Positions 1-5,214 of a DNA stretch of 5,472 bases are shown piece by piece. The notes below the pieces were generated by a model. It made no database searches and had not been told where the DNA came from. It saw only the letters and a list, made by a program, of their open reading frames with translations. Every line of letters starts with the position of its first letter. The stretch's first letter is position 1. Where the stretch lies: positions 1-5,472 of the forward strand of contig CAMKAR010000160.1 of assembly GCA_946410535.1 (NCBI GenBank). Direction: 5' to 3'. Position numbers and translations under genes: made by a program. This stretch comes from an uncultured Bacteroidales bacterium (lineage in GTDB: Bacteria; Bacteroidota; Bacteroidia; Bacteroidales; F082).

Positions 1-1264
1 AGTTGCCCGCGCCAAACGAGCCACCGAAGATGACCGTGAACTTGGGCACGTTGGCATTCGAGACGGCATGAACCATCTTGGCGCCGTCCTTGGCGATACC
101 GCCTTGCTCGTATTGCTTGCCCACCATGAAGCCTGTGATGTTCTGCAAAAACACCAACGGAATGTTGCGCTGACAGCAAAGCTCGATGAAGTGGGTGGCT
201 TTCAGTGCCGATTCCGAGAACAACACGCCATAATTAGCCAGGATACCCACGGGGAAACCCATTAGGTGAGCGAAGCCACAGACGAGTGTGGTGGCATAGC
301 GCGACTTAAACTCCTGGAAACGGCTGCCATCGACGATACGGGCAATGATTTCGCGCGGGTCGACGAGCTTGTGGAAATCGATGGGCGCGAGGCCGTAAAG
401 GTCGTGCGGGTCGTATAACGGAGCCTCCACAGGGAGCATGTCCAACTTCTGTCGGTGACTTTTCTCCAAGGTCTTGAAGATGTTGCGGCAAATCTGCAAG
501 GCATGTTGGTCGTTTTCGGCCAAGTGGTCTGCCACGCCCGAAATGCTGGTGTGCATCTCTCCGCCGCCCAACTCTTCAGCCGTGACCACCTCGCCCGTGG
601 CCGCTTTCACCAACGGCGGACCACCGAGATAGATGGTGCCTTGGTTACGCACGATGATGGTCTCGTCGCTCATGGCCGGAACGTAGGCGCCGCCAGCGGT
701 GCACATGCCCATCACAATGGCGATCTGCGGGATGCCCATGGCCGACATGCGCGCCTGGTTGTAGAAGAAACGCCCGAAGTGGTCGCGGTCGGGGAAGACC
801 GTGTCTTGCTCGGGAAGGAAAGCGCCGCCACTGTCGACCATATAGACGCAGGGCAGATGGTTCTCCATCGCAATCTCTTGGGCGCGAAGGTGTTTCTTCA
901 CTGTGTATTGCATATAGGTGCCGCCTTTCACGGTGGCGTCGTTGGCCACGATGACCGCCTCTCTGCCTTGAATCACGCCTATGCCCGTGATGATGCCCGC
1001 CGAGGGGAAGTCGTTGTTATAGGTGCCGTAAGCCGCCATCGGCGAGAGTTCGAGGAATGGCGTATTCGGGTCGATGAGCAGGTCGATGCGTTCGCGGGCG
1101 AGCAGTTTGTTGCGTTTCTTGTGTTTGGCCACGGCACTCTCGCCGCCGCCTTGCATTGAGGCCGCCATCGCCTCGCGGTATTGCGCCATCAGCGCGAGGA
1201 AATTCTTCTCGTTCTGCTTGAATTCCTCGGAGTCGGTTCGTATGTTTGATTTCAGGGTTTGCAT
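1..1264 (-). CDS. Acyl-CoA carboxylase carboxyltransferase (beta) subunit, MCC-beta-like; C-terminus off the window
   Basis: The minus strand reads open from an ATG at 1264 to the left edge: 421 codons of a family usually near 535 residues, so roughly the last fifth is missing. This subunit moves a carboxyl group from carboxybiotin to an acyl-CoA in the cytoplasm, working with a biotin carboxylase/carrier partner. Seen: [17 protein letters not shown] (47-63) and the strongly conserved stretch [14 protein letters not shown] (188-201), the first oxyanion-hole region of the crotonase-fold domain. [17 protein letters not shown] (209-225) and [16 protein letters not shown] (232-247) follow. The second half-domain has [10 protein letters not shown] (373-382) and GGSFGAGN (414-421), the second oxyanion region, right at the edge. 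These signatures match methylcrotonoyl-CoA carboxylase beta more than propionyl-CoA carboxylase beta, but substrate cannot be fixed from sequence; geranyl-CoA or another acyl-CoA is possible. The start lies 4 bp after the toxin stop, so it may be co-transcribed with the toxin-antitoxin genes. Confidence 0.93.
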   Translation of the reverse strand, partial: MQTLKSNIRTDSEEFKQNEKNFLALMAQYREAMAASMQGGGESAVAKHKKRNKLLARERIDLLIDPNTPFLELSPMAAYGTYNNDFPSAGIITGIGVIQGREAVIVANDATVKGGTYMQYTVKKHLRAQEIAMENHLPCVYMVDSGGAFLPEQDTVFPDRDHFGRFFYNQARMSAMGIPQIAIVMGMCTAGGAYVPAMSDETIIVRNQGTIYLGGPPLVKAATGEVVTAEELGGGEMHTSISGVADHLAENDQHALQICRNIFKTLEKSHRQKLDMLPVEAPLYDPHDLYGLAPIDFHKLVDPREIIARIVDGSRFQEFKSRYATTLVCGFAHLMGFPVGILANYGVLFSESALKATHFIELCCQRNIPLVFLQNITGFMVGKQYEQGGIAKDGAKMVHAVSNANVPKFTVIFGGSFGAGN

Positions 1265-1268
1265 AATC

Positions 1269-1598
1269 CTATTCTTCCCGAGTTTTGATAATATCGTTGA
1301 GTTTATTTGGATCTTGATAATTATTCCAAATAGCAACCAAAGTAATCATTTCATTTTCAATGCTATAAATCACAGAGATCTGCCGTAAATGTAACACTCG
1401 CACTTCTTGTCCCTTATACAACACATCTTCCTCATAACGCAGCCCAGAATAAGGAAATTGACACAATTGCCTTACTCCCTCACGCACTTTGCTTTCCGTT
1501 TGTCGTGCTGCTCTCAAGCCAAATTCGTTGTGCACATATTGGATTTCATGCGCCATATCTTCAAGTGCTTGGCTAAGCCAACGGTATTTATAAGCCAT
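1269..1598 (-). CDS. RelE/ParE-family toxin of a type II toxin-antitoxin pair
   Basis: This encodes a 109-residue protein, a normal size for the RelE/ParE fold. Seen: N-terminal helices with an aromatic/acidic pattern (W7, A11, D14, Y21, FG 26-27, AA 30-31), then FPYSG (48-52), then alternating strands VRVLHL (66-71), ISVIYSI (74-80) and ITLVAIW (85-91), ending NNYQDP (92-97). The helix-helix-sheet order, the FP-x-SG turn and the VR-L…VIY…L-IW strands are family hallmarks. RelE members cleave ribosome-bound mRNA and ParE members poison gyrase; sequence alone does not tell which applies, and ParE-like seems somewhat closer. I start at the ATG at 1598, which overlaps the antitoxin by 11 bp, because the in-frame ATG further upstream (1640) lies well inside the antitoxin gene. 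Base composition is low-GC (17 of 60 bases G/C in 1321-1380), unlike the flanking genes, which suggests acquisition by transfer. Confidence 0.85.
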   Translation of the reverse strand: MAYKYRWLSQALEDMAHEIQYVHNEFGLRAARQTESKVREGVRQLCQFPYSGLRYEEDVLYKGQEVRVLHLRQISVIYSIENEMITLVAIWNNYQDPNKLNDIIKTREE

Positions 1599-1869
1599 AG
1601 CGCAATCTGATTTGTGCAAATCCTTCTTCGCCATCAACAAAAGTAGCCTCGCCAGTTTCCATCGAATGCAAGCGTTTTGTCACAATGGCTTTCATTTCCT
1701 CTGCAGAATGTGAATTGGGCGACTGACTACGAACCTGATCCAACACCATCTTCTCAATAAAATCGTCCACCTGTTGTTGAAGCCACTGGCCAATGCTTTC
1801 GCGAGAAGTAAGGTAAGGATTGATTCGACGTACCGCAACGTCATCAATGTTTATACTTACTGTACACAT
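1588..1869 (-). CDS. Antitoxin, ribbon-helix-helix-like, partner of the RelE/ParE toxin
   Basis: This encodes a 93-residue protein directly upstream of, and overlapping, the toxin gene. Seen: a short N-terminal beta strand TVSINIDD (3-10), a helix AVRRINPYL (12-20) and a second helix SRESIGQWLQQQVDDFIEKM (22-41), the layout of a dimeric ribbon-helix-helix DNA-binding domain. A polar region with SAEEMKAIVTKRL follows, then an acidic tail (DGEEGF) typical of the segment that wraps and neutralises the toxin. From family knowledge, such antitoxins bind the toxin and also a palindrome in their own promoter. A suitable palindrome lies at 1906-1919, upstream of this gene. The ATG at 1869 is preceded by a good Bacteroidota-type promoter and there is no other start nearby. 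It does not closely match a named antitoxin family I can recall, so the family label is inferred from secondary-structure pattern and partner. Confidence 0.78.
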   Translation of the reverse strand: MCTVSINIDDVAVRRINPYLTSRESIGQWLQQQVDDFIEKMVLDQVRSQSPNSHSAEEMKAIVTKRLHSMETGEATFVDGEEGFAQIRLRYGL

Positions 1870-1888
1870 ATTTAAAGTATTTAGACTG

Positions 1889-1920
1889 CAAAAGTACCAA
1901 AATAATTGATTCCAATCAAA
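1889..1920 (-). promoter_or_regulatory. Bacteroidota-type promoter for the toxin-antitoxin operon
   Basis: On the minus strand, TTTG (1920-1917) is followed by a 20-nt spacer and TACTTTTG (1896-1889). This fits the known Bacteroidota sigma-ABfr consensus TTTG-N19-21-TAnnTTTG exactly. The -7 box lies 19 nt before the antitoxin ATG, implying a very short leader. It may also be the only promoter for the carboxylase gene downstream. Confidence 0.72.
1906..1919. promoter_or_regulatory. Palindrome TTGATT-CC-AATCAA, candidate operator shared by divergent promoters
   Basis: A perfect inverted repeat has 6-bp arms around a CC centre. Each arm carries or touches the upstream box of one of two divergent promoter-like sites: toxin-antitoxin to the left, ftsX to the right. 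A ribbon-helix-helix antitoxin dimer would be a natural ligand, but two facing TTTG-like boxes can also create such symmetry by chance. The repeat is visible; the operator role is inferred. Confidence 0.45.
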
Positions 1921-1937
1921 TATTTCCCCTATCTTTG
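1906..1937 (+). promoter_or_regulatory. Bacteroidota-type promoter for ftsX
   Basis: TATCTTTG (1930-1937) matches the TAnnTTTG -7 box. A degenerate -33 box (TTGA at 1906-1909, or ATTG at 1905-1908) lies 20-21 nt upstream. The -7 box ends 19 nt before the ftsX ATG at 1957. This placement argues against translation from the in-frame TTG at 1906, which would put the promoter inside the gene. Confidence 0.62.
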
Positions 1938-1956
1938 CCGTTTCAAAAGAAAAAGG

Positions 1957-2835
1957 ATGTCCGAGAAAAGTTCAAACAGAGGCCGTGTGGCAGGGTCGTA
2001 TTTCATGTCGATGATGAGTATCGCATTGGTACTCTTCCTCTTAGGCGTGTTTGCCCTGCTGATGATGCACGCGCAGAAACTCTCCAACCACCTCAAGGAG
2101 AACATCGGCTTCGAGGTGGTGATGAACAGCAACGTGAAGGAAGCCAAGATCCTGCAGCTGCAAAAGGAACTGGACGCCATGCCCGCCGTGAAGTCGACGA
2201 AATACATCACCAAGGAAGAGGCCATCCGCCGCCTCAGCGACGACCTCGGCGAGGACTTCCTGCAATGGCTCGGCAACGAAGAGAACCCGCTCCTCCCCTC
2301 CATCGACGTGCGCTTCAACGCGGATTGGGCCAACAACGACAGCATCCAGGTCATCCAAACTCAATTGCTCAAAAACACCGACATCAAGGAAATCTACTAC
2401 CAAAAATCGCTCGTCGGCGTTATCAACCAAAACGTGAACCGCATCGGCCTCGCGCTGATGGCGGCCAGCCTTATCCTGCTCATCATCGCTATCACACTGA
2501 TTCGCAACACGATACGACTCAGCGTCTACTCGAAGCGTTTCCTCGTGCGCAGCATGCAGCTTGTGGGTGCCACGCCGGCCTACATCCGCCGTCCGTTCAT
2601 CCGCAGCGGCGTCTTGCAAGGCTTTTTCGGCGCCTTGATCGCCGACGCCCTGCTTGCCTTGCTCATCTATGGCCTCGACCAACGCCTGCCCGAGTTAGCC
2701 CTCGTGCAAGACTATAAAATCATCATCGGCATCTTTGTCGGCATCATCGGCTTGGGCATCTTGCTTGGCGGACTCTCCACCCGACTCGCCCTGCGCAAAT
2801 ACCTCCACGCCGACGTCGACCGATTATATGTGTAA
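1957..2835 (+). CDS. ftsX: Cell division protein FtsX (ABC-transporter-like permease)
   Basis: This encodes 292 residues, the normal length for FtsX. With the ATPase FtsE, FtsX forms an inner-membrane complex that couples ATP hydrolysis to septal peptidoglycan hydrolase activation. Seen: a short basic cytoplasmic N-terminus, TM1 (about 18-37), an extracytoplasmic domain (about 38-162) with YITKEEAIRRL (83-93) and NPLLPSIDVRF (110-120), then TM2 (163-182). The signature MQLVGATPAYIRRPF (200-214) is the cytoplasmic coupling region of FtsX; TM3 (about 218-238) and TM4 (about 254-273) follow. The chosen ATG at 1957 sits after the promoter; the frame stays open upstream to 1906, but that part overlaps the -7 box. 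No ftsE lies next to it, which I recall as normal in this phylum. Downstream genes on the same strand start the envelope/tRNA-modification block. It is GC-rich (38 of 60 bases G/C in 2281-2340), in contrast to the genes on its left. Confidence 0.95.
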   Translation: MSEKSSNRGRVAGSYFMSMMSIALVLFLLGVFALLMMHAQKLSNHLKENIGFEVVMNSNVKEAKILQLQKELDAMPAVKSTKYITKEEAIRRLSDDLGEDFLQWLGNEENPLLPSIDVRFNADWANNDSIQVIQTQLLKNTDIKEIYYQKSLVGVINQNVNRIGLALMAASLILLIIAITLIRNTIRLSVYSKRFLVRSMQLVGATPAYIRRPFIRSGVLQGFFGALIADALLALLIYGLDQRLPELALVQDYKIIIGIFVGIIGLGILLGGLSTRLALRKYLHADVDRLYV

Positions 2836-2848
2836 CCATCAAGGGCGT

Positions 2849-2863
2849 CTGAGCCTGTCGAAG
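2849..2863. repeat. CTGAGCCTGTCGAAG dispersed-repeat-like 15-mer
   Basis: This word lies 13 bp after the ftsX stop. From memory, the word and close variants (reverse complement CTTCGACAGGCTCAG) recur in intergenic DNA of many bacterial genomes. Within the window it occurs once. It is flanked by GTCT (2847-2850) and AGAC (2862-2865), which are complementary, so a short weak fold is possible. Confidence 0.4.
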
Positions 2864-2868
2864 ACCCC

Positions 2869-2907
2869 GAATTTTAAATCTTAAATATTGAATTTTGAAT
2901 CTTAAAT
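2869..2907. repeat. Two 18-bp AT-rich direct repeats between ftsX and the DUF3098 gene
   Basis: GAATTTTAAATCTTAAAT (2869-2886) and GAATTTTGAATCTTAAAT (2890-2907) match at 17 of 18 positions and are 3 nt apart. They fill most of the spacer just before the next gene, with no clear TAnnTTTG box. AT-rich imperfect repeats of this kind are familiar in Bacteroidota spacers; no function is known to me. Confidence 0.65.
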
Positions 2908-2916
2908 CTACCGAAT

Positions 2917-3180
2917 ATGGCAAAAGAAACAAAGACACAAGTTACCGAAACCACTGACAACGAGAAAGTCATGCCTTTCGGCAAAATGAACTACATCATC
3001 GTGCTCATCGGCCTCGCCCTCATCGCCTTGGGCTTCATCCTAATGATTGGCGGTGGCTCCGACGACCCCAAGGTGTTCAACGAATCCATGTTCAACTTCC
3101 AACGCATCACCCTCGCCCCGATTTTGGTCTTGGCGGGATTTGTGGTTGAGATCGTGGCGATCTTCTGGAAAAAGAAATAA
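2917..3180 (+). CDS. DUF3098 family small membrane protein
   Basis: This encodes an 87-residue protein of unknown function. Seen: a hydrophilic, Thr/Glu/Lys-rich N-terminus (1-18), the PFGKMNY entry (20-26), a first membrane helix (about 26-44) ending in GGGSDDP (45-51), a short loop with [15 protein letters not shown] (54-68), a second helix (about 66-84) and a Lys-rich end (WKKK). The GGGSDDP-x-x-FNE-x-FNFQRI-x-LAP pattern is what I recognise as DUF3098, a Bacteroidota family usually encoded right after ftsX and before uppP. The position-basic termini suggest that both ends are cytoplasmic with a short outside loop. It starts 81 bp after ftsX and precedes uppP on the same strand, so a role near the division or cell-wall machinery is plausible from context only. 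Confidence 0.85.
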   Translation: MAKETKTQVTETTDNEKVMPFGKMNYIIVLIGLALIALGFILMIGGGSDDPKVFNESMFNFQRITLAPILVLAGFVVEIVAIFWKKK

Positions 3181-3190
3181 TCACAAAACA

Positions 3191-3316
3191 CACAAAACTG
3201 GCAAAACCACAACATTAAGGTTGCGGTGGCACCCGACCTGGTTGCCGCCGGAAAGTGGGCCGGTTGGCCACTTTCCACATCCAAAAACGGGTTTTGAGGG
3301 TTTTGCAAGTTTTGTG
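3191..3316. repeat. Fold-back element with 18-bp inverted arms between DUF3098 and uppP
   Basis: CACAAAACTGGCAAAACC (3191-3208) and the reverse complement of 3299-3316 (CACAAAACTTGCAAAACC) agree at 17 of 18 positions. Outside them, TCACAAAAC (3181-3189) is also complementary to 3309-3317, in an alternative register. The arms enclose a GC-rich core with its own hairpin. The 151-bp spacer 3181-3331 holds no gene. It could be a mobile miniature element or an RNA structure in the uppP leader; neither is proven. Confidence 0.6.
3250..3276 (+). other. Strong stem-loop upstream of uppP
   Basis: GGAAAGTGG (3250-3258) pairs perfectly with CCACTTTCC (3268-3276) around a 9-nt loop. With one bulged G the stem extends to 11 bp, closing a GGTT loop (3262-3265). 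No T-run follows directly, so it does not look like an intrinsic terminator. It forms the core of the fold-back element. Confidence 0.6.
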
Positions 3317-3331
3317 ACAAAAAAACGAATC

Positions 3332-4192
3332 ATGAGCTGGATAGAAGCATTAATCTTAGGAATCATACAAGGCTTGACGGAATACCTGCCCGTGAGTAGC
3401 AGCGGCCATCTTACGATTGGCCAGTATTTGTTTAGCATCAAAGGCGAAAACGCGCTCGATTTCGGCATCATTGTTCATGTTGCCACCGTGCTGAGCACCT
3501 GCGTCATCCTTTGGAAAGAAATCGTTTGGTTGTTCAAGGACCTGTTCAAGTGGCAGTGGAACGACGGGACAAAATACGTCGTCAACATCCTCATTTCCAT
3601 GATTCCCATCGGAATCGTCGGGGTATTTTTCAAGGACGTCATCGAAGATGCGTTCAATTACGACAAATTGTCGGCCTCGTGCGGCAACGGTCTGCTCGTG
3701 GTGGGCATCTGCCTTTTGGTGACCGCTGCCTTGCTGACTTTCTCTTATTTCGCCAAACCCCGACAAAAGGAAAACATTTCCCCGCTCCACGCCTTCATTA
3801 TCGGCATCGCGCAAGCCGTGGCCGCACTGCCAGGCCTGTCGCGTTCTGGTAGCACCATCGCAACGGGGCTGCTTCTCGGCAACAAAAAGGAAAAGCTCGC
3901 CCAATTCTCTTTCCTGATGGTCATCCCGCCCATTTTGGGAGAAGCCTTGTTGGATGCCAAAAAACTGTTTTTCCCGTCGGCAGAAGCCGTTAGTGCCGCC
4001 GCTGATGCCGCCGCCGCAGTGCCTACCTCGACGTTTGCGCTCATTGTCGGCTTCCTCGCAGCCTTCATCACAGGCTGCTTCGCCTGCAAGTGGATGATCA
4101 ACATCGTGAAACGGGGCAAATTAGTATGGTTCGCCATCTATTGCGCCATCGTTGGCTTATTGGCCATCATTCTGCCATACATCCTTAATTGA
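3332..4192 (+). CDS. uppP: Undecaprenyl-diphosphate phosphatase UppP/BacA
   Basis: This encodes 286 residues, slightly above the common size of about 265-275. UppP is an integral inner-membrane enzyme that removes one phosphate from undecaprenyl diphosphate, regenerating the lipid carrier for peptidoglycan and other envelope polymers; high levels give bacitracin resistance. Seen: [14 protein letters not shown] (13-26), with Q13 and E17 in the (E/Q)xxxE motif and the SSSGH segment. PGLSRSGST (167-175) holds the catalytic-region arginine (R171). Several hydrophobic helices span the rest. An Ala-rich stretch (217-229, 9 Ala of 13) lies before a late membrane helix and probably explains the extra length. 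The start at ATG 3332 gives [14 protein letters not shown], a normal UppP N-terminus; the frame stays open upstream to 3047 but that part overlaps the DUF3098 gene and the repeat spacer and has no membrane character. Confidence 0.95.
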   Translation: MSWIEALILGIIQGLTEYLPVSSSGHLTIGQYLFSIKGENALDFGIIVHVATVLSTCVILWKEIVWLFKDLFKWQWNDGTKYVVNILISMIPIGIVGVFFKDVIEDAFNYDKLSASCGNGLLVVGICLLVTAALLTFSYFAKPRQKENISPLHAFIIGIAQAVAALPGLSRSGSTIATGLLLGNKKEKLAQFSFLMVIPPILGEALLDAKKLFFPSAEAVSAAADAAAAVPTSTFALIVGFLAAFITGCFACKWMINIVKRGKLVWFAIYCAIVGLLAIILPYILN

Positions 4193-4197
4193 CAGCC

Positions 4198-4241
4198 GCT
4201 TCGAAGAAGCACCTCCAGCAAGCCCGATAAGGGCAAGCTGG
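4198..4241 (+). other. Two hairpins after uppP
   Basis: GCTTC (4198-4202) pairs with GAAGC (4206-4210). CCAGC-AA-GCCC (4215-4225) pairs with GGGC-AA-GCTGG (4231-4241) around loop GATAA, with a symmetrical AA/AA internal loop. They begin 6 nt after the uppP stop. The second could be a terminator or mRNA-stability hairpin, but no U-tract follows, so I do not call an intrinsic terminator. Confidence 0.5.
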
Positions 4242-4263
4242 TGAACTACTAGACTTATATCAA

Positions 4264-4293
4264 AGATTTGTTTTAGATTTGTTCAGATTTGTT
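4264..4293 (+). repeat. Three copies of AGATTTGTT upstream of truB, possible weak promoter
   Basis: AGATTTGTT occurs at 4264-4272, 4275-4283 and 4285-4293, spaced 11 and 10 bp, close to one DNA turn. The middle copy makes TAGATTTG (4274-4281), which fits the TAnnTTTG -7 box, but no TTTG-like -33 box sits 19-21 nt upstream. It could be a weak truB promoter, a protein-binding array on one DNA face, or simple slippage. Confidence 0.4.
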
Positions 4294-4310
4294 TCCCAAC
4301 AGAATACAGA

Positions 4311-5090
4311 ATGTTTAATTTCGAAGAAGGCGAGGTCATCCTCATCGACAAACCCCTTGACTGGACGTCGTTCGACACGGTCAACTTCATCCGTAGCTTG
4401 GTGAACCGCTGCTACGGCATCCGCAAGCTGAAAGTGGGCCATGCCGGCACCTTGGACCCTTTGGCGACCGGACTGCTCATCCTCTGCACCGGCAAGATGA
4501 CCAAGCAAATCGACACCTACCAAGCGCAAGTGAAGACCTACACGGGCACGATTCTTCTCGGCCAAACCACACCTACATTCGACCTGGAGAGCGAGCCTAA
4601 TGCTTTTTTCCCGACAGACAGCATTACGCCCGAACAAATCGAGGCCGCACGGCTGCAATTCATCGGCGACATCAAGCAATATCCGCCTAAGTATTCCGCC
4701 ATCAAAATCAAGGGGAAACGCGCTTTCGACTACGCCCGTTCCGACGAGGAAATCGAGTTGAAAGCCCGCGAAATCCACATCAACGACTTCAAACTCAACC
4801 TCGACCGCTTCCCGGAATTGGATTTCGAGGTCACTTGCAGCAAGGGCACCTACATCCGCAGCCTCGCCAACGACTTCGGCAAGGCCTTGGGCAACGGTGC
4901 CTGCCTGAAATCATTAAGACGCACCCGCATCGGCGACTTCCGCGTTGAGGACGCCTGGCCTTTGGAAAAATTGCGCCAGCATATCGTTAAGACGGGCGAA
5001 GCGTTTAAGGAATGGAAGAAAGAGCAAGAGGGATTGCAAATCCCAAAACCGAAACCGTCGGATTGCAAATCCGCCGGGACCGAACAGTGA
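4311..5090 (+). CDS. truB: tRNA pseudouridine(55) synthase TruB
   Basis: This encodes 259 residues. TruB converts U55 of the tRNA T-loop to pseudouridine in the cytoplasm. Seen: the entry LIDKPLDWTSFDTV (11-24) and the catalytic block GHAGTLDPLATGLL (43-56), with D49 as the nucleophilic aspartate. K75-T-Y77 is the conserved KxY tyrosine. PPKYSAIKIKGKRAFDYAR and CSKGTYIRSLANDFG are the later active-site motifs with the conserved arginine. The protein ends soon after the catalytic fold, with no obvious PUA domain, as in short TruB forms. The last 20 or so residues (after EWKKEQEG) are low-complexity and are encoded by a repeated palindromic sequence, so they probably add nothing to catalysis. 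The ATG at 4311 is the natural start; no strong Shine-Dalgarno is visible. It lies 118 bp after uppP on the same strand, and queA, another tRNA-modification gene, follows. Confidence 0.95.
   Translation: MFNFEEGEVILIDKPLDWTSFDTVNFIRSLVNRCYGIRKLKVGHAGTLDPLATGLLILCTGKMTKQIDTYQAQVKTYTGTILLGQTTPTFDLESEPNAFFPTDSITPEQIEAARLQFIGDIKQYPPKYSAIKIKGKRAFDYARSDEEIELKAREIHINDFKLNLDRFPELDFEVTCSKGTYIRSLANDFGKALGNGACLKSLRRTRIGDFRVEDAWPLEKLRQHIVKTGEAFKEWKKEQEGLQIPKPKPSDCKSAGTEQ
5030..5073. repeat. Paired palindromic repeats inside the 3' end of truB
   Basis: GGGATTGCAAATCCC (5030-5044) and CGGATTGCAAATCCG (5059-5073) are each palindromes with 6-bp arms and a GCA centre. They share the 13-mer GGATTGCAAATCC with a 29-bp period. 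I recall similar ATTTGCAATCC-type repeats scattered in Bacteroidota genomes. Here they supply the last TruB codons, stopping 15 bp before the TGA. Confidence 0.65.
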
Positions 5091-5139
5091 AGAAATGACG
5101 AAATAATATTGTTGAAAATCAATAAATTATAAAATTTTA

Positions 5140-5171
5140 CTTGACAAAATTCAAATTTTGTCGTATCTTTG
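5140..5171 (+). promoter_or_regulatory. Bacteroidota-type promoter for queA
   Basis: TATCTTTG (5164-5171) is a full match to TAnnTTTG, and CTTG (5140-5143) lies exactly 20 nt upstream as a one-mismatch TTTG box. Transcription would start near 5177, leaving a leader of about 38 nt before the queA ATG. The surrounding spacer (5091-5214) is strongly AT-rich and holds no gene. Confidence 0.68.
5143..5162. promoter_or_regulatory. 20-bp palindrome in the queA promoter spacer, candidate operator
   Basis: GACAAAATT (5143-5151), CA, AATTTTGTC (5154-5162) is a perfect 9-bp-arm inverted repeat. It fills the space between the -33 and -7 boxes. This is a typical place for a dimeric repressor to block transcription. 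The regulator is unknown and no candidate lies beside it in the window. Confidence 0.5.
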
Positions 5172-5214
5172 TAGTTTCTATTGGAGTGAAGTTCAACAAA
5201 AACAACATCATACA

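Noticed and set aside
455..1159. A 234-codon plus-strand open frame
   Set aside because: It is antisense to the carboxylase gene, is rich in His/Ala/Val/Arg as expected of a shadow frame, and has no family features. The minus-strand frame carries clear conserved motifs.
1599..1640. Longer toxin start at 1640
   Set aside because: It would add 14 residues read from inside the antitoxin gene. The ATG at 1598 with an 11-bp overlap gives a standard toxin length.
1906..1956. Upstream extension of ftsX from a TTG at 1906
   Set aside because: The stretch contains the likely ftsX -7 box, and the protein from ATG 1957 already has a normal FtsX N-terminus and length.
1935..2717. Long open frames in other phases over ftsX (plus frame 1935-2717 and minus frame 2041-2682)
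   Set aside because: They are compositional shadows of GC-rich ftsX; one is packed with Arg/Pro/Gln/His and neither resembles a known family, while FtsX is unambiguous.
3047..3331. N-terminal extension of UppP by 95 residues
   Set aside because: It overlaps the DUF3098 gene in another frame and crosses the repeat spacer; UppP proteins begin just before the QGLTE motif, as from ATG 3332.
4222..4241. Intrinsic terminator after uppP
   Set aside because: The hairpin is reasonable but is followed by GTGAACTACTAG rather than a U-tract, so only a hairpin is reported.
5177..5214. preQ1 riboswitch in the queA leader
   Set aside because: The leader predicted from the promoter is about 38 nt, and I could not see the C-rich loop and A-rich tail pairing expected of a preQ1 aptamer.
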